Position numbers and translations under genes: made by a program. The notes below the pieces were generated by a model that searched no databases, was not told the DNA's origin, and saw nothing but the letters and a program-made list of their open reading frames with translations. Of a stretch of 64,000 nucleotides of DNA, positions 9,203 to 18,299 are shown piece after piece. The DNA is from Eubacteriales bacterium (GTDB taxonomy: Bacteria; Bacillota; Clostridia; Oscillospirales; CAG-382): positions 1-64,000 of the forward strand of contig JAQVPJ010000005.1 in assembly GCA_028702135.1 (NCBI GenBank), in the 5' to 3' direction. The number at the start of each line of letters is the position of its first letter. Position 1 is the stretch's first letter.

Positions 9203-11053
9203 ATGAAAAAAATTGTTGCTATTATTTTGGCAGCTCTTTTGGCAATTCCTCTCGGCATAATGCTCACTTCAGCAACCGAGAATAATATAGCCAGAGGAAA
9301 AGATTATGTATTTACCGGAAAGTATACCGATAATGAACAGGTTGTTTTGTATCCCGATACAGACAACAGCGAGTTAACAGACGGTGTTTCCGGTACTGCA
9401 GCAAATTGGGGCTACGCTGATGCAATTTGGGTAGGTCTTAACTGGAAGGGTGAAAACGCTGTTTGCGAGGATACTACTTGGTCTGCAACAACAATCGCTT
9501 ATAATAATGTTGTAGTCGACCTCGGCACTGTTGAGGATAACCTTTCCCGTTTCGTGTTCTATTCTGAGAACGCCGGCGTAGGCATCGGCGAGCCTGCATC
9601 TATTGAGGTTCTTGTGTCTGATAACAACACAGACTTCACAAGCGTAGGCACCGCTACGGGTGTCAAGTCTATAGACATTCCCGAACAGACCGACGAAATA
9701 TTTGGACTCTATACTTACACAGTAACTCCCTCCGAAGTAGCAAGCGGAAGATACGTCAAATTCGCAGTCACACACGGCGGCGCATGGACGTTCGTTTCCG
9801 AGGTAGAGGTATACCAAGCTGAAGAATCCGAAAAGATTCCGGTTCCCAAGGATACATATTCTCTTATCTCGTTCGATCCTGCTGACTGGCTCAGCGGAGA
9901 CCCTGTAGGCGCTGGTAACGAAACAGCTACGGCTACAAAGAGCGGAGACGCTATTGTTGTTTCCGGAAGCGTTGCCTCCTGGCCTTATGCATATTACAAC
10001 AACGCTAACGCTGTTACTGTAAATATTGCGGACTTCAATTTGGTATATGACTTTACCATAAGCGGTGATGGACAGGCTAATATTATTCTCTTCTGCGAGG
10101 GTAAAACTGTTGAGGATAATACAAACTACATCAACAATCTCACTCACGAAATCGCAGAAGAGGGAAGCGATCAGCGTCCTTCAGGCGATGATCTTGTCGA
10201 CGGTGAGTACAAGGGATCGTTGAAGCTTTCCGATCTCGATTACTCTAATGTTACACTTACCGAAGCAGGTAAAGTTTCATTCTCCGCAGTAAAAGTATTC
10301 ACAGTAAACGGCAGTATTGTCACAATCAATAAGCTCGCTCTTGAATCTATTGAAACATATAACTCCGAGGTTGATGGAGAAGATTCTTCAGAGGAAGAGG
10401 AAATCGTGTTCGATCCCCCGATGGGCGACGAGGTAGAGAATCCCGGATATTCGTTCGAGATATCAGCACCTGAGAGTTATCTCCCCGGCGAAACAATAAA
10501 CGTAACAATCACTGTCAATGACATAGTTCCCGAGTCGGGACTGAGCTTTGTAAGCCTTAAGCTCTATTATGATGCTGATAAGGTTGAGCCGGTCGTAAAG
10601 AACGACGACAACGAGAACGAGGCGATAGGGCAGCTCCTTACGACAGCACCCGACCTTACAAAGTGGGAGAGCGTATCCAAGCTTGAGGAGGACCTCCACA
10701 GATACAACCTTTCCTACATGACGACCACAGCCTCTGCAACCGCAAAGGAAGACGGTTCTATAGTAATCACGATACCGTTTTTGGTAAAAGACGGAGTCAG
10801 CGGAGCAATATTATTCCACGCACCTCATGCAGAGACAAGTGCTGCGGACTATGATGTCGAGGACGTATTCGGCAACGGCGGATATGCAACAGTCGCTTTA
10901 GGCACAGAGACATCCGAAACATCCGAAACATCCGAAACTTCGAGCACACCTCCCGAGACCACTGGCGACGCAGGAACAATCGCAATCGCTATTATAGCTT
11001 TTATCGCTCTTGCAGGCACAGCCACAGTTGCTTCTAAGAAGAGAAGCAGATAA
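9203..11053 (+). CDS. Surface protein with discoidin-like and cohesin-like domains and C-terminal membrane anchor
   Basis: The gene starts at ATG 9203 behind AGGAGAG and has a clear signal peptide. Residues ~90-215 resemble an F5/8-type-C (discoidin) carbohydrate-binding module (VVVDLGTVEDN, ASGRYVKF). Residues ~416-565 start with SYLPGETINVTITV and continue with FVSLKLYYDADKVEPV, the pattern of cohesin-fold domains. A Ser/Glu/Thr linker, one hydrophobic helix and the tail KKRSR end the protein. The tail resembles a sortase signal, but a canonical LPxTG is absent (PPETTGD precedes the helix), so plain membrane anchoring is as likely. It may present the cohesin-like domain to the dockerin protein encoded just upstream. 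Confidence 0.75.
   Translation: MKKIVAIILAALLAIPLGIMLTSATENNIARGKDYVFTGKYTDNEQVVLYPDTDNSELTDGVSGTAANWGYADAIWVGLNWKGENAVCEDTTWSATTIAYNNVVVDLGTVEDNLSRFVFYSENAGVGIGEPASIEVLVSDNNTDFTSVGTATGVKSIDIPEQTDEIFGLYTYTVTPSEVASGRYVKFAVTHGGAWTFVSEVEVYQAEESEKIPVPKDTYSLISFDPADWLSGDPVGAGNETATATKSGDAIVVSGSVASWPYAYYNNANAVTVNIADFNLVYDFTISGDGQANIILFCEGKTVEDNTNYINNLTHEIAEEGSDQRPSGDDLVDGEYKGSLKLSDLDYSNVTLTEAGKVSFSAVKVFTVNGSIVTINKLALESIETYNSEVDGEDSSEEEEIVFDPPMGDEVENPGYSFEISAPESYLPGETINVTITVNDIVPESGLSFVSLKLYYDADKVEPVVKNDDNENEAIGQLLTTAPDLTKWESVSKLEEDLHRYNLSYMTTTASATAKEDGSIVITIPFLVKDGVSGAILFHAPHAETSAADYDVEDVFGNGGYATVALGTETSETSETSETSSTPPETTGDAGTIAIAIIAFIALAGTATVASKKRSR
10907..10942 (+). repeat. Tandem 9-bp repeat coding for an E-T-S linker
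   Basis: Four nearly identical 9-bp units (GAAACATCC type) encode a Ser/Glu/Thr repeat in the wall- or membrane-spanning linker. Slippage could vary its length between strains. Confidence 0.85.
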
Positions 11054-11085
11054 GCAAAACGTAATTAATCCAAAGTCGCAATAGG

Positions 11086-11118
11086 CCCGCCATTTCTGTA
11101 TGAGATGGCGGGTTTTTT
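11086..11118 (+). terminator. Intrinsic terminator after the cohesin-like gene
   Basis: CCCGCCAT (11086-11093) pairs with ATGGCGGG (11105-11112), followed by six T residues. Confidence 0.9.
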
Positions 11119-11139
11119 AAAGAAAGACAGGAGAAAAAA

Positions 11140-13830
11140 ATGGGTGTTATAAGCCAAATAAAAGAGCTGAAGCTGCCGTTTAAAAAGCGATTATATGTTA
11201 TTTTATGCGCTTTTGTTTTTGTTGGAGTTGTCGTAATTTATTCTCTGTGCAATAATCCCATCGACACACCTGCGATTACAACAAAACCGGTAGAAACGCT
11301 TGTTATAAAGGCAAAACCCATAGGGGATTCCTATGAAGCACTTGAGCTGTTTACTGCCCGGCCATCTCCTTCAGGTACTCCGATTAAAATGCAGAAGGGG
11401 TTAAGGTATGCGATAACGGTGGAGAGCAGCTTTGAAGCGGAGTCTGAGATATCCATATACTACAACGAAGAGGATATAATTGTTTCGCAAAACAGTAATT
11501 TATCGATTGAAGATAACTGCATAAAGTTCATTTCGAGCGGCAAAACAAATATTGAAGCAGAGCTTGTCTGTATAAACAGCACGGACTTTCTTTATGGTTT
11601 GACAATTGAAAGCAATGAGGATCATATCGCTTATGTATTAAACTCCGATTTTTTATTAAATGATGCGCTTCACGGCAATAAGAATAATGAAATAATATTG
11701 TTAAAAAGCATAGTTATCGACGGTGATTATAAAATAAATGCTCCATGTCGGTTTTTGCCGAATAACAACAACCTTACCGTAAAGGGTGATTTTATTTTTG
11801 ATACTGAGACAGAGGGCAGGTTAATTATTGAAAATGATTCCGCTTCTCAAATTAAAGCAGACCGCTTTTTTGCCGAAGCAAAGAAATGCGATATAGAAAT
11901 AGGCTGCGGGTTTATTACATTTGACGATGATATCGGATATTATTTAAATGCGAGAAGCTATAATGGTAAAATGCTCGAAACTGATTGCAGGGTAATAAAA
12001 AATGAGGTTATGTTGCTTGATTTAATCGATGCGGACGCATATCCCCGCCTTAACGCTAACACGAAAATTATTGTAAGCGAAAGTATCGATTTTATAAGCG
12101 ATAACATAACAATACCCGTTCCGGTATCCTTTCAAATAGACTGTAAGGTGAACTCAGCTTCGCCTATTATAATAAAAACATGGGATGAAGGCATAATCGG
12201 AGTCGAAATCACGAACAACGAACAGACCGAAAACCTGCTCAAAATCGAAGCTCCAAACTGCGATATGTACTGGAGCGGATCATACGTGCCCTCCGCAAGT
12301 GAGGTGGCCGAGAGGATGAATGTCAGAAGCTATAATGACGAGGATATCTCTCTGTACGGATTGGGTGGAAAAGGAAAGGGTACTGTGCTTTCCTTTTCCA
12401 TGTACAAAACAGACAGCAAATTGGCGCTGGAGGATCTCGAATGGTCGGTTGAAGGCAATGTTATAGCAACTTCGGTTTCTTATTTGGTAAGTGAACAATG
12501 CTTAAAGAACGCCGTGGTGAACGTTAGTGCCGATAACGGTACTGTATCTTTTAACGAGGAATGCAGGAATCCCGACAACAGTATAAACCTGTTAAAGAAC
12601 TGCCTTTGCACAATCACAGACAGTAATGGTAACAAGCGTACATATTCGGTTAGAACATCAAGGATAAAATGCAACCTGCCCGTTGTGACAATACAAATCG
12701 ATGGCAGTAGTGAGATCTCATCAAAGGAAGTATACAAATCAGCGGTTATCTCGATAGAAGGTACAACGATTTTTCCTTCGCTTGAGGAAACAGAAGTGAA
12801 TATTCGGGGACGCGGTAACTCAACATGGAAGTGGGATAAAAAGCCGTATAAGCTCAAATTCAACACAAAAACCTCTATTATCGGATTGACTGCCGCAAAG
12901 GAATGGGTATTGCTTTCCAATTACAGCGATAAAACACTGATAAGGAATTATATAGCTATGGAGATGGGGCGTACGCTTGATAATCTGGAGTTTACACCGA
13001 CACAGTATCCCGTTGACCTGTTCGTCAACGGAACATATCGCGGAGTCTATTCGCTGGGTGAGCAGATAGAACAGGGAACGGATCGCGTTGAAATAGAAAA
13101 AAGCTATGATGAGGTTGATACAGGTTATCTGCTTGAGGTTGGTGGAGCGGACGAAAAAGATATTGAAGGCAGAGATTTTTTTCATGTGGGTGCGTTGCAC
13201 TTTGTTACGATACAAAGTCCCAATACTTCCAAACTGTCAAAAGAAGCATTCAACTATATAAAAGAATATTTGGCACAGGCTGATGCCGCAGTGGTGTCTC
13301 TGACAAATTACGAGGATTATATAGACATCGATTCCCTGATCGATTGGTTCATACTGCACGAGCTGACTTATAATCTCGATTCCGGATTCAGACGCAGTTG
13401 CTTTATGACAAAGAGCAAAGGCGGTAAATTAAAAATGGGACCTATCTGGGATTTTGATTTAGCCTTAGGTAATTTTTTGGAGGACAACCCTAAATATGAC
13501 GATTGGGCAAGCGAGGGAGAGGAGGGCGGATACGTTCGTATAAACTGGATGAATCACTTCCTCAAGGACGAATCCTTCAGGTCAAAGCTGAAAGCCCGGT
13601 GGGATGAGGTCAAGAAACCGCTTTTGTCAGTAGGATTAAAGAAAATCGATGAAATGTCCGCATTGATAGAGCCGTCGCAGATTATGAACTTTTCCGTCTG
13701 GAAGATCTGGGATAAACGCGCGGGTTCTGCTCCTCGTTTTATGACAGGTTATAATACATATGAAAAGCAGATAAAGTATTTGAAGGATTTTCTGCAAAAA
13801 CGATACGAATGGATGGATGAAAACATATAG
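11140..13830 (+). CDS. Membrane-anchored CotH family protein kinase-like protein
   Basis: The 896-residue protein starts at ATG 11140 after an AGGAG site. One transmembrane helix near residues 20-40 anchors it; residues ~60-540 are beta-rich and unassigned. The CotH domain starts at about 547 with INGRGNST-type sequence (NIRGRGNSTW, KKPYKLKF), followed by WVLLSNYSDKTLIRN, VNGTYRGVYSLGEQIE and GPIWDFDLALGN, whose D-F-D residues match the catalytic acidic pair of CotH kinases. In Bacillus CotH phosphorylates spore coat proteins; in cellulosome-forming Clostridia CotH modules occur on dockerin proteins. Here it is next to dockerin and cohesin-like genes, so it may modify those surface proteins. 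That link is inferred. Confidence 0.85.
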   Translation: MGVISQIKELKLPFKKRLYVILCAFVFVGVVVIYSLCNNPIDTPAITTKPVETLVIKAKPIGDSYEALELFTARPSPSGTPIKMQKGLRYAITVESSFEAESEISIYYNEEDIIVSQNSNLSIEDNCIKFISSGKTNIEAELVCINSTDFLYGLTIESNEDHIAYVLNSDFLLNDALHGNKNNEIILLKSIVIDGDYKINAPCRFLPNNNNLTVKGDFIFDTETEGRLIIENDSASQIKADRFFAEAKKCDIEIGCGFITFDDDIGYYLNARSYNGKMLETDCRVIKNEVMLLDLIDADAYPRLNANTKIIVSESIDFISDNITIPVPVSFQIDCKVNSASPIIIKTWDEGIIGVEITNNEQTENLLKIEAPNCDMYWSGSYVPSASEVAERMNVRSYNDEDISLYGLGGKGKGTVLSFSMYKTDSKLALEDLEWSVEGNVIATSVSYLVSEQCLKNAVVNVSADNGTVSFNEECRNPDNSINLLKNCLCTITDSNGNKRTYSVRTSRIKCNLPVVTIQIDGSSEISSKEVYKSAVISIEGTTIFPSLEETEVNIRGRGNSTWKWDKKPYKLKFNTKTSIIGLTAAKEWVLLSNYSDKTLIRNYIAMEMGRTLDNLEFTPTQYPVDLFVNGTYRGVYSLGEQIEQGTDRVEIEKSYDEVDTGYLLEVGGADEKDIEGRDFFHVGALHFVTIQSPNTSKLSKEAFNYIKEYLAQADAAVVSLTNYEDYIDIDSLIDWFILHELTYNLDSGFRRSCFMTKSKGGKLKMGPIWDFDLALGNFLEDNPKYDDWASEGEEGGYVRINWMNHFLKDESFRSKLKARWDEVKKPLLSVGLKKIDEMSALIEPSQIMNFSVWKIWDKRAGSAPRFMTGYNTYEKQIKYLKDFLQKRYEWMDENI

Positions 13831-13840
13831 AGATATAAAA

Positions 13841-13875
13841 ATACCCTTTGATAGAGTTACTCTCTCAAGGGGTAT
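13841..13875. terminator. Bidirectional terminator between the convergent CotH and aminopeptidase genes
   Basis: An 11-bp stem (13841-13851 with 13865-13875, one G-T pair) lies between the two stop codons. On the minus strand it is followed by TTTTTATA, on the plus strand by an AT-rich run. Confidence 0.75.
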
Positions 13876-13891
13876 TATTTATATCGGTTAT

Positions 13892-15121
13892 TTAAAATGC
13901 CCAGTTGCCGTCTTTAAAAACAGTGGTGGCTTTGCCGTCCTTGTATCCGGTAATCTGCAAATCGGGCGCGCCAATCATGAAATCAACATGCACCATAGAG
14001 TCGTTTATTCCTAAATCGTGGCATTCATCTAATGTTAGATTTTCGTATCCCTCTATTGTGTTGGTAAAACCTGCGCCGAGTGCTACATGGCAGGAAGCGT
14101 TTTCATCGAAAAGCGTATTGTAGAACAGGATGCCCAACTCGGAGATCGGAGATTTTTCGGGCACCAAAGCGAGTTCGCCGAGCATGGATGCGCTCTCGTC
14201 AGAGGTAATTATCTTCTCAAGCGTATCCTTACCCTTCTCCGCATCCCATGCAACAGCTCTGCCATCCTTGAAATCAATATAAAAGTTTTCTATAAGCTGA
14301 CCGAGATACGAAAGCGGCTTTGTGGAAACCAGTCTGCCCTCGCAGCGGCCTTTCATCGGGGAAACAAAAACCTCCTCTGTGGGCATATTCGGGTTGAAAT
14401 AGACTCCGCCCAGCGTTTTTTCGCCGCCGCCTAACCATTTTGCCTGCGGTATTAGCCAGCATTTGAAATCGGTTCCGTTTTTGCTTTTGTAGTGCAGGTA
14501 ATCGAATTTTTTGGAATTAAGAAAAGCACATTTTTCGGCAAAAGCCTTGTTGTGTTTATTCCATTCTTCAATAGGATCATTATCCTCAGTTATGTATACG
14601 GTCTTTAGTATCGCGTCCCACAGTTTTGATACTGCAACGCTTGTTCTCTCACCTGGAAATACTTTTTTTGCCCATTGCTTTGATGGTACCGCAATAAGGT
14701 TCCATTGATATTTATTGTCGCTCTCGTCACGGTACTTTTTCATCACCTTGTATTGATTCTGCCTGACCTTTTGCAGCTTTACCTTGTTAATTCCCTTCAG
14801 ACCGTCGGGATCCTCCGATAGTATGTGAATTGTTGCGGGAAGCTCCTTACAGAATAACTTTTCGCGCTCCTCGACCCAGGTGTCGATCTTCGACAATATC
14901 TTCAGACTCTGATGCCTGAAATGCAACTTGGTAAGCGGCTGTGAAAGCCATTCGACGCGGACCTTGCTTGCACCGGCTTTATACGCCTCTTCAACGACAA
15001 GTAATGCAAATTCGCTTTGATCAACGGCGGCATATAAAATCACAGGCTGGTTTTTCTGTATGGCAGCTCCGGTTACAACCGCAAGACGGGCATATTTTCT
15101 CAATAGTGACTTTTTCAACAC
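13892..15121 (-). CDS. M29 family aminopeptidase (AmpS type)
   Basis: The protein aligns from memory with thermophilic M29 aminopeptidases such as AmpS/aminopeptidase T, which remove N-terminal residues using a dinuclear metal centre in the cytosol. Family landmarks are LLRKYARLAV and NQPVILYA at the N-terminus, CWLIPQAKWLGG and NPNMPTEEVFVSP in the middle, and HVALGAGF and HVDFMIG near the C-terminus, the last being the metal-binding HxD. AGGGAG abuts an ATG at 15127, so the better-spaced GTG at 15121 is chosen; it gives the usual M-L-K-K start. The length of about 409 is normal. It is monocistronic. Confidence 0.9.
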   Translation of the reverse strand: MLKKSLLRKYARLAVVTGAAIQKNQPVILYAAVDQSEFALLVVEEAYKAGASKVRVEWLSQPLTKLHFRHQSLKILSKIDTWVEEREKLFCKELPATIHILSEDPDGLKGINKVKLQKVRQNQYKVMKKYRDESDNKYQWNLIAVPSKQWAKKVFPGERTSVAVSKLWDAILKTVYITEDNDPIEEWNKHNKAFAEKCAFLNSKKFDYLHYKSKNGTDFKCWLIPQAKWLGGGEKTLGGVYFNPNMPTEEVFVSPMKGRCEGRLVSTKPLSYLGQLIENFYIDFKDGRAVAWDAEKGKDTLEKIITSDESASMLGELALVPEKSPISELGILFYNTLFDENASCHVALGAGFTNTIEGYENLTLDECHDLGINDSMVHVDFMIGAPDLQITGYKDGKATTVFKDGNWAF

Positions 15122-15160
15122 TGACATCTCCCTGTATAGTAATTAATACCAAAAGCTCAG

Positions 15161-15196
15161 ATATGCAGCCCTTTTAAGTAGATAAAGGCTGCATAT
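15161..15196 (-). terminator. Hairpin downstream of yajC
   Basis: ATATGCAGCC (15161-15170) and its exact complement (15187-15196) form a 10-bp stem. It lies 54 bp past the yajC stop on the minus strand; only a short T run follows later, so termination efficiency is uncertain. Confidence 0.5.
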
Positions 15197-15249
15197 CGCA
15201 CATTCAGCTTGCCGGTTTTTGATAATTTAAATTGGGTTTGACGGGCAGC

Positions 15250-15600
15250 TTATTTTTCTTCAGGAGATTCCTCTCCCGCTTTTGCAAGAATAGAGTGAAC
15301 AGCCCATTTTTGTATCTGGAGCTTTGTTCTGTCCGCACCGGTCTCTATTAAAATCATATCATCCTTGACCTTGACGACCACGCCCACGATTCCGCCGGCG
15401 GTTGTTATTGCGTCACCGACCTCGATAGAGGCGCGCATCTCTCTTATTTCCTTTTCCTGCTTTTTTTGAGGACGAATCGCAAAAAAGTAGAACACAACGC
15501 CCAAAAGCAAAAATGAACCGATGGTCATCAGAGTCGTATATGCACCGCCTGGAGCAAGAGCTGTATCTTCTGCCCTGATTAAAATATCGCTTAAATTCAT
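15250..15600 (-). CDS. yajC: Preprotein translocase subunit YajC
   Basis: The 116-residue protein has one N-terminal transmembrane helix followed by FFAIRPQKKQEKE, the family signature, then a small cytosolic beta domain (IEVGDAITTAGGIVGVVVKVKDD). YajC associates with SecDF and the Sec translocon. secD and secF are not in the window. The stop is followed by a hairpin, and the gene is preceded by 53 bp after ymdB, so it may be read from the rny-ymdB side. Confidence 0.95.
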   Translation of the reverse strand: MNLSDILIRAEDTALAPGGAYTTLMTIGSFLLLGVVFYFFAIRPQKKQEKEIREMRASIEVGDAITTAGGIVGVVVKVKDDMILIETGADRTKLQIQKWAVHSILAKAGEESPEEK

Positions 15601-15653
15601 ATGACAATAGCCTTTCTTTTATGTGTTTTTATTATAAACCAAATTCTTTATAA

Positions 15654-16427
15654 TCAGTATCTTATCCTCTTTACGCTTGTTACACATCTTGTGGAGGTGT
15701 TAATTTCAAACACCGCTCCGTTTATAAAATTCTCACCCTCGCCCGCCTCGAAACGGTCATGTATACGGGTAACAAAGTTTTTAATTACCGGCTCCGGCTT
15801 GGTACCGAGTATGGAATCGATAGGCCCGCTCATACCAATGTCGGTTATAAAACCGCTCCCCTTTGGTAGCAGACACTCGTCCGCTGTTTGTATATGAGTA
15901 TGTGTTCCGAAAATCACCTGAATACGTCCGTCGAAATATCGGGCGAATGCCGCTTTTTCGCTTGTCGCCTCCGCATGAACGTCGCATACAGCAAGGTCGT
16001 ATTTGCCCTCCTGCTCCGCAAGCAGACGATCACAGGCATTAAAGGGGTTGTCCGCCGGATCCATGAACACCTGACCGAGAACGTTGATTACCAAAATACG
16101 CAGGCCTTCGGAGGCTCTGATAATTGTATATCCCTTTCCCGGTGCTGAAGGCGGAATATTTAAAGGACGCAGAACACAGTCGCTCTCATCAAGATAATCG
16201 AATATGTCATGCCTTCTGAGAGTATGGTTTCCGCCTGTTAATACATCCGCTCCCGCTGCGATGAGCACTTCTGCGCTTTTTATATCCAGTCCGTTTCCGG
16301 GTGCTGAATTCTCAGCGTTAATAATTATCAAATCGCCCTTCTCGGCGCGTTTTATTTTACTTAAATTTTTTACCGTATATTCGGTGCCGGCACTGCCGAC
16401 AACATCGCCTATTGCGATAATCTTCAT
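15654..16427 (-). CDS. ymdB: TIGR00282 family metallophosphoesterase (YmdB)
   Basis: The protein contains the metallophosphoesterase motifs in order: IGDVVGSAGTE at the N-terminus, LTGGNHT, CDVHAEATSEK and FGTHTHIQTAD, followed by ITDIGMSGP. Bacillus YmdB is a phosphodiesterase acting on 2',3'-cyclic nucleotides and influences RNase Y-dependent mRNA decay and the choice between motility and biofilm. Its position directly downstream of rny (43 bp) is the conserved Firmicutes arrangement and supports joint transcription. Length 257 is normal for the family. Confidence 0.93.
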   Translation of the reverse strand: MKIIAIGDVVGSAGTEYTVKNLSKIKRAEKGDLIIINAENSAPGNGLDIKSAEVLIAAGADVLTGGNHTLRRHDIFDYLDESDCVLRPLNIPPSAPGKGYTIIRASEGLRILVINVLGQVFMDPADNPFNACDRLLAEQEGKYDLAVCDVHAEATSEKAAFARYFDGRIQVIFGTHTHIQTADECLLPKGSGFITDIGMSGPIDSILGTKPEPVIKNFVTRIHDRFEAGEGENFINGAVFEINTSTRCVTSVKRIRY

Positions 16428-16469
16428 TAAAAAACCGCTTTCCGTTTTGACTAATGGTAATCAAATCAG

Positions 16470-18014
16470 TTATTTTGCATACTCAAACTGCCTTGTTTCC
16501 CTGATAATGTTGACCTTAATCTGTCCGGGATATTCAAGTTCTTCCTCTATCTTTTTGGCAATATCACGTGCAACAAACGGCATGCGCTCGTCGCTTACCT
16601 CCTCGGGCTTGACCATTATGCGAACTTCTCTGCCTGCTTGTATCGCAAAGGATTTCTCGATTCCGGGGAAGCTATTCGCGATCTCTTCAAGCTTTTGCAA
16701 ACGCTTTATATAAGTCTCAAGATTCTCACGCCTTGCGCCGGGTCTTGCGGCAGAAATTGCATCTGATGCCTGCACTATCATTGCTATTAAGGTGTGGGGC
16801 TCAACATCACCGTGGTGAGCCTCGATAGCATGAATAACCTCCGCGCTCTCCTTGTACTTTTTGGCGACATCAATGCCTATCTGTACATGACTGCCATCGA
16901 CCTCGTGGGTCATTGCTTTGCCTATATCATGCAGAAGTCCGGCACGCTTCGCCAATGTGGGGTCTATTCCAAGCTCAGAGGCGATCATTCCGGATATAAA
17001 AGCAACCTCAACCGAGTGTCTTAAGACATTCTGTCCGTAGCTTGTACGGAACTTCAATCTTCCCAGCAGTTTGATAAGCTCGGGGTTTATTCCATGTATT
17101 CCGGTCTCAAAGGTGGCTTGTTCGCCCTCCTTCTTTATTATGCTTTCAACCTCCTTGCGGCTCTTTTCGACCATTTCCTCAATGCGGGAGGGATGTATTC
17201 TGCCATCGGAGATCAGCTTTTCAAGCGCAAGCCTTGCTACCTCACGCCTGATCGGGTCAAAGGTGGATATTGTAATCGCTTCGGGGGTGTCGTCTATAAT
17301 AAGATCCACACCGGTCAGTGTCTCTATCGCTCTGATATTGCGGCCCTCTCTGCCTATGATTCTTCCCTTCATCTCATCGTTTGGCAGGTCGACTACCGAA
17401 ACCGTTGCTTCCGCAACACTATCGGCCGCACATCGCTGTATTGCGAGCGTTATGATGTTTTTAGCTTTATCGTCTGCAGTTTCCTTATATTCCTGCTCGA
17501 TCTGGGATAATTTCAATGCCATCTCATGGCGTGTATCGATTTCAACTCTTTCAAGCAGTGAAGCCTTTGCATCTTCAACACTCATTTGGGAGATACTTTG
17601 TAAAAGTTCCATCTGTTCGACCTTCAGCTTCTCAATTTCCTCTCTGAGGTCGGTGTTGTCCTTTATTTTTGTGTTTAAAAGCTCCTCTTTTTTGTCGAGA
17701 TTATCGATCTTTCTGTCGAGGTTTTCCTCTTTTTGAGTAAGACGCCTTTCCAAACGTTGCTGTTCGTTTCTGCGTTCTTTCAGCTCTCTGTCCGTCTCAT
17801 TTTTTATTCTAAGAGCTTCTTCTTTTGCCTCTACAAGTTTTTCCTTTTTTGCGGTTTCAGCCGCTTTGTTTGCTTCCTCAATTATTTGTTTCGCCTGTGT
17901 TTCAGCGGAGCCCAATGCTTTTTCGGCGATCTTCCTGCTAAAAAATACCCCCGCAAAGAAAAACACGACCGCAATAACTATACCTATTAACAGTTCAAAT
18001 ACGGGCTCGAACAT
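16470..18014 (-). CDS. rny: Ribonuclease Y
   Basis: Domain order is characteristic: an N-terminal transmembrane helix, a long charged coiled coil (~25-200), a KH domain with [15 protein letters not shown], and an HD domain with [10 protein letters not shown] and LLHDIGKA carrying the metal-binding His-Asp pair. RNase Y is the membrane-bound endonuclease that starts mRNA decay in many Firmicutes. The start at 18014 follows AAAGGAGG. It heads an rny-ymdB unit divergent from iscS; the 285-bp gap between them is AT-rich. Confidence 0.97.
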   Translation of the reverse strand: MFEPVFELLIGIVIAVVFFFAGVFFSRKIAEKALGSAETQAKQIIEEANKAAETAKKEKLVEAKEEALRIKNETDRELKERRNEQQRLERRLTQKEENLDRKIDNLDKKEELLNTKIKDNTDLREEIEKLKVEQMELLQSISQMSVEDAKASLLERVEIDTRHEMALKLSQIEQEYKETADDKAKNIITLAIQRCAADSVAEATVSVVDLPNDEMKGRIIGREGRNIRAIETLTGVDLIIDDTPEAITISTFDPIRREVARLALEKLISDGRIHPSRIEEMVEKSRKEVESIIKKEGEQATFETGIHGINPELIKLLGRLKFRTSYGQNVLRHSVEVAFISGMIASELGIDPTLAKRAGLLHDIGKAMTHEVDGSHVQIGIDVAKKYKESAEVIHAIEAHHGDVEPHTLIAMIVQASDAISAARPGARRENLETYIKRLQKLEEIANSFPGIEKSFAIQAGREVRIMVKPEEVSDERMPFVARDIAKKIEEELEYPGQIKVNIIRETRQFEYAK

Positions 18015-18233
18015 AGATTTGCCTCCTTTATATTAAACCTATGTTTCACGATTCTATTCAATGTATTTTGATTATGTGTGTTTTAATATATATATACATT
18101 TATAATAAATCGAAAAACAATCGATATTAATTTATTATACACTTATTTTACTGCCATGTAAAGATAGGCATTTTCCTTTTTTGTTAATATTTACAAAAAG
18201 TTCAAAGATAACTACGCACACTTTTTTGCAATA

Positions 18234-18262
18234 TTGACTAAACAGTGTTTTTGGGTTATAAT
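18234..18262 (+). promoter_or_regulatory. Promoter of the iscS-thiI-pncC operon
   Basis: TTGACT (18234-18239) and TATAAT (18257-18262) are spaced by 17 bp, 37 bp before the iscS start. It lies in the 285-bp gap after rny; the rest of that gap shows AT-rich sequence and no other recognised element. Confidence 0.75.
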
Positions 18263-18299
18263 ATTTTATGATATTTTTAATTAAAGGCAGGCATTCCGA

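Noticed and set aside
9374..10147. 257-codon minus-strand frame opposite the cohesin-like gene
   Set aside because: It is the antisense shadow of a convincing signal-peptide gene; its sequence shows no family motif.
17071..17736. 221-codon plus-strand Ser/Leu-rich frame
   Set aside because: It is the complement of the coiled-coil part of RNase Y; Ser-rich antisense frames are typical opposite Glu/Lys-rich coding DNA.
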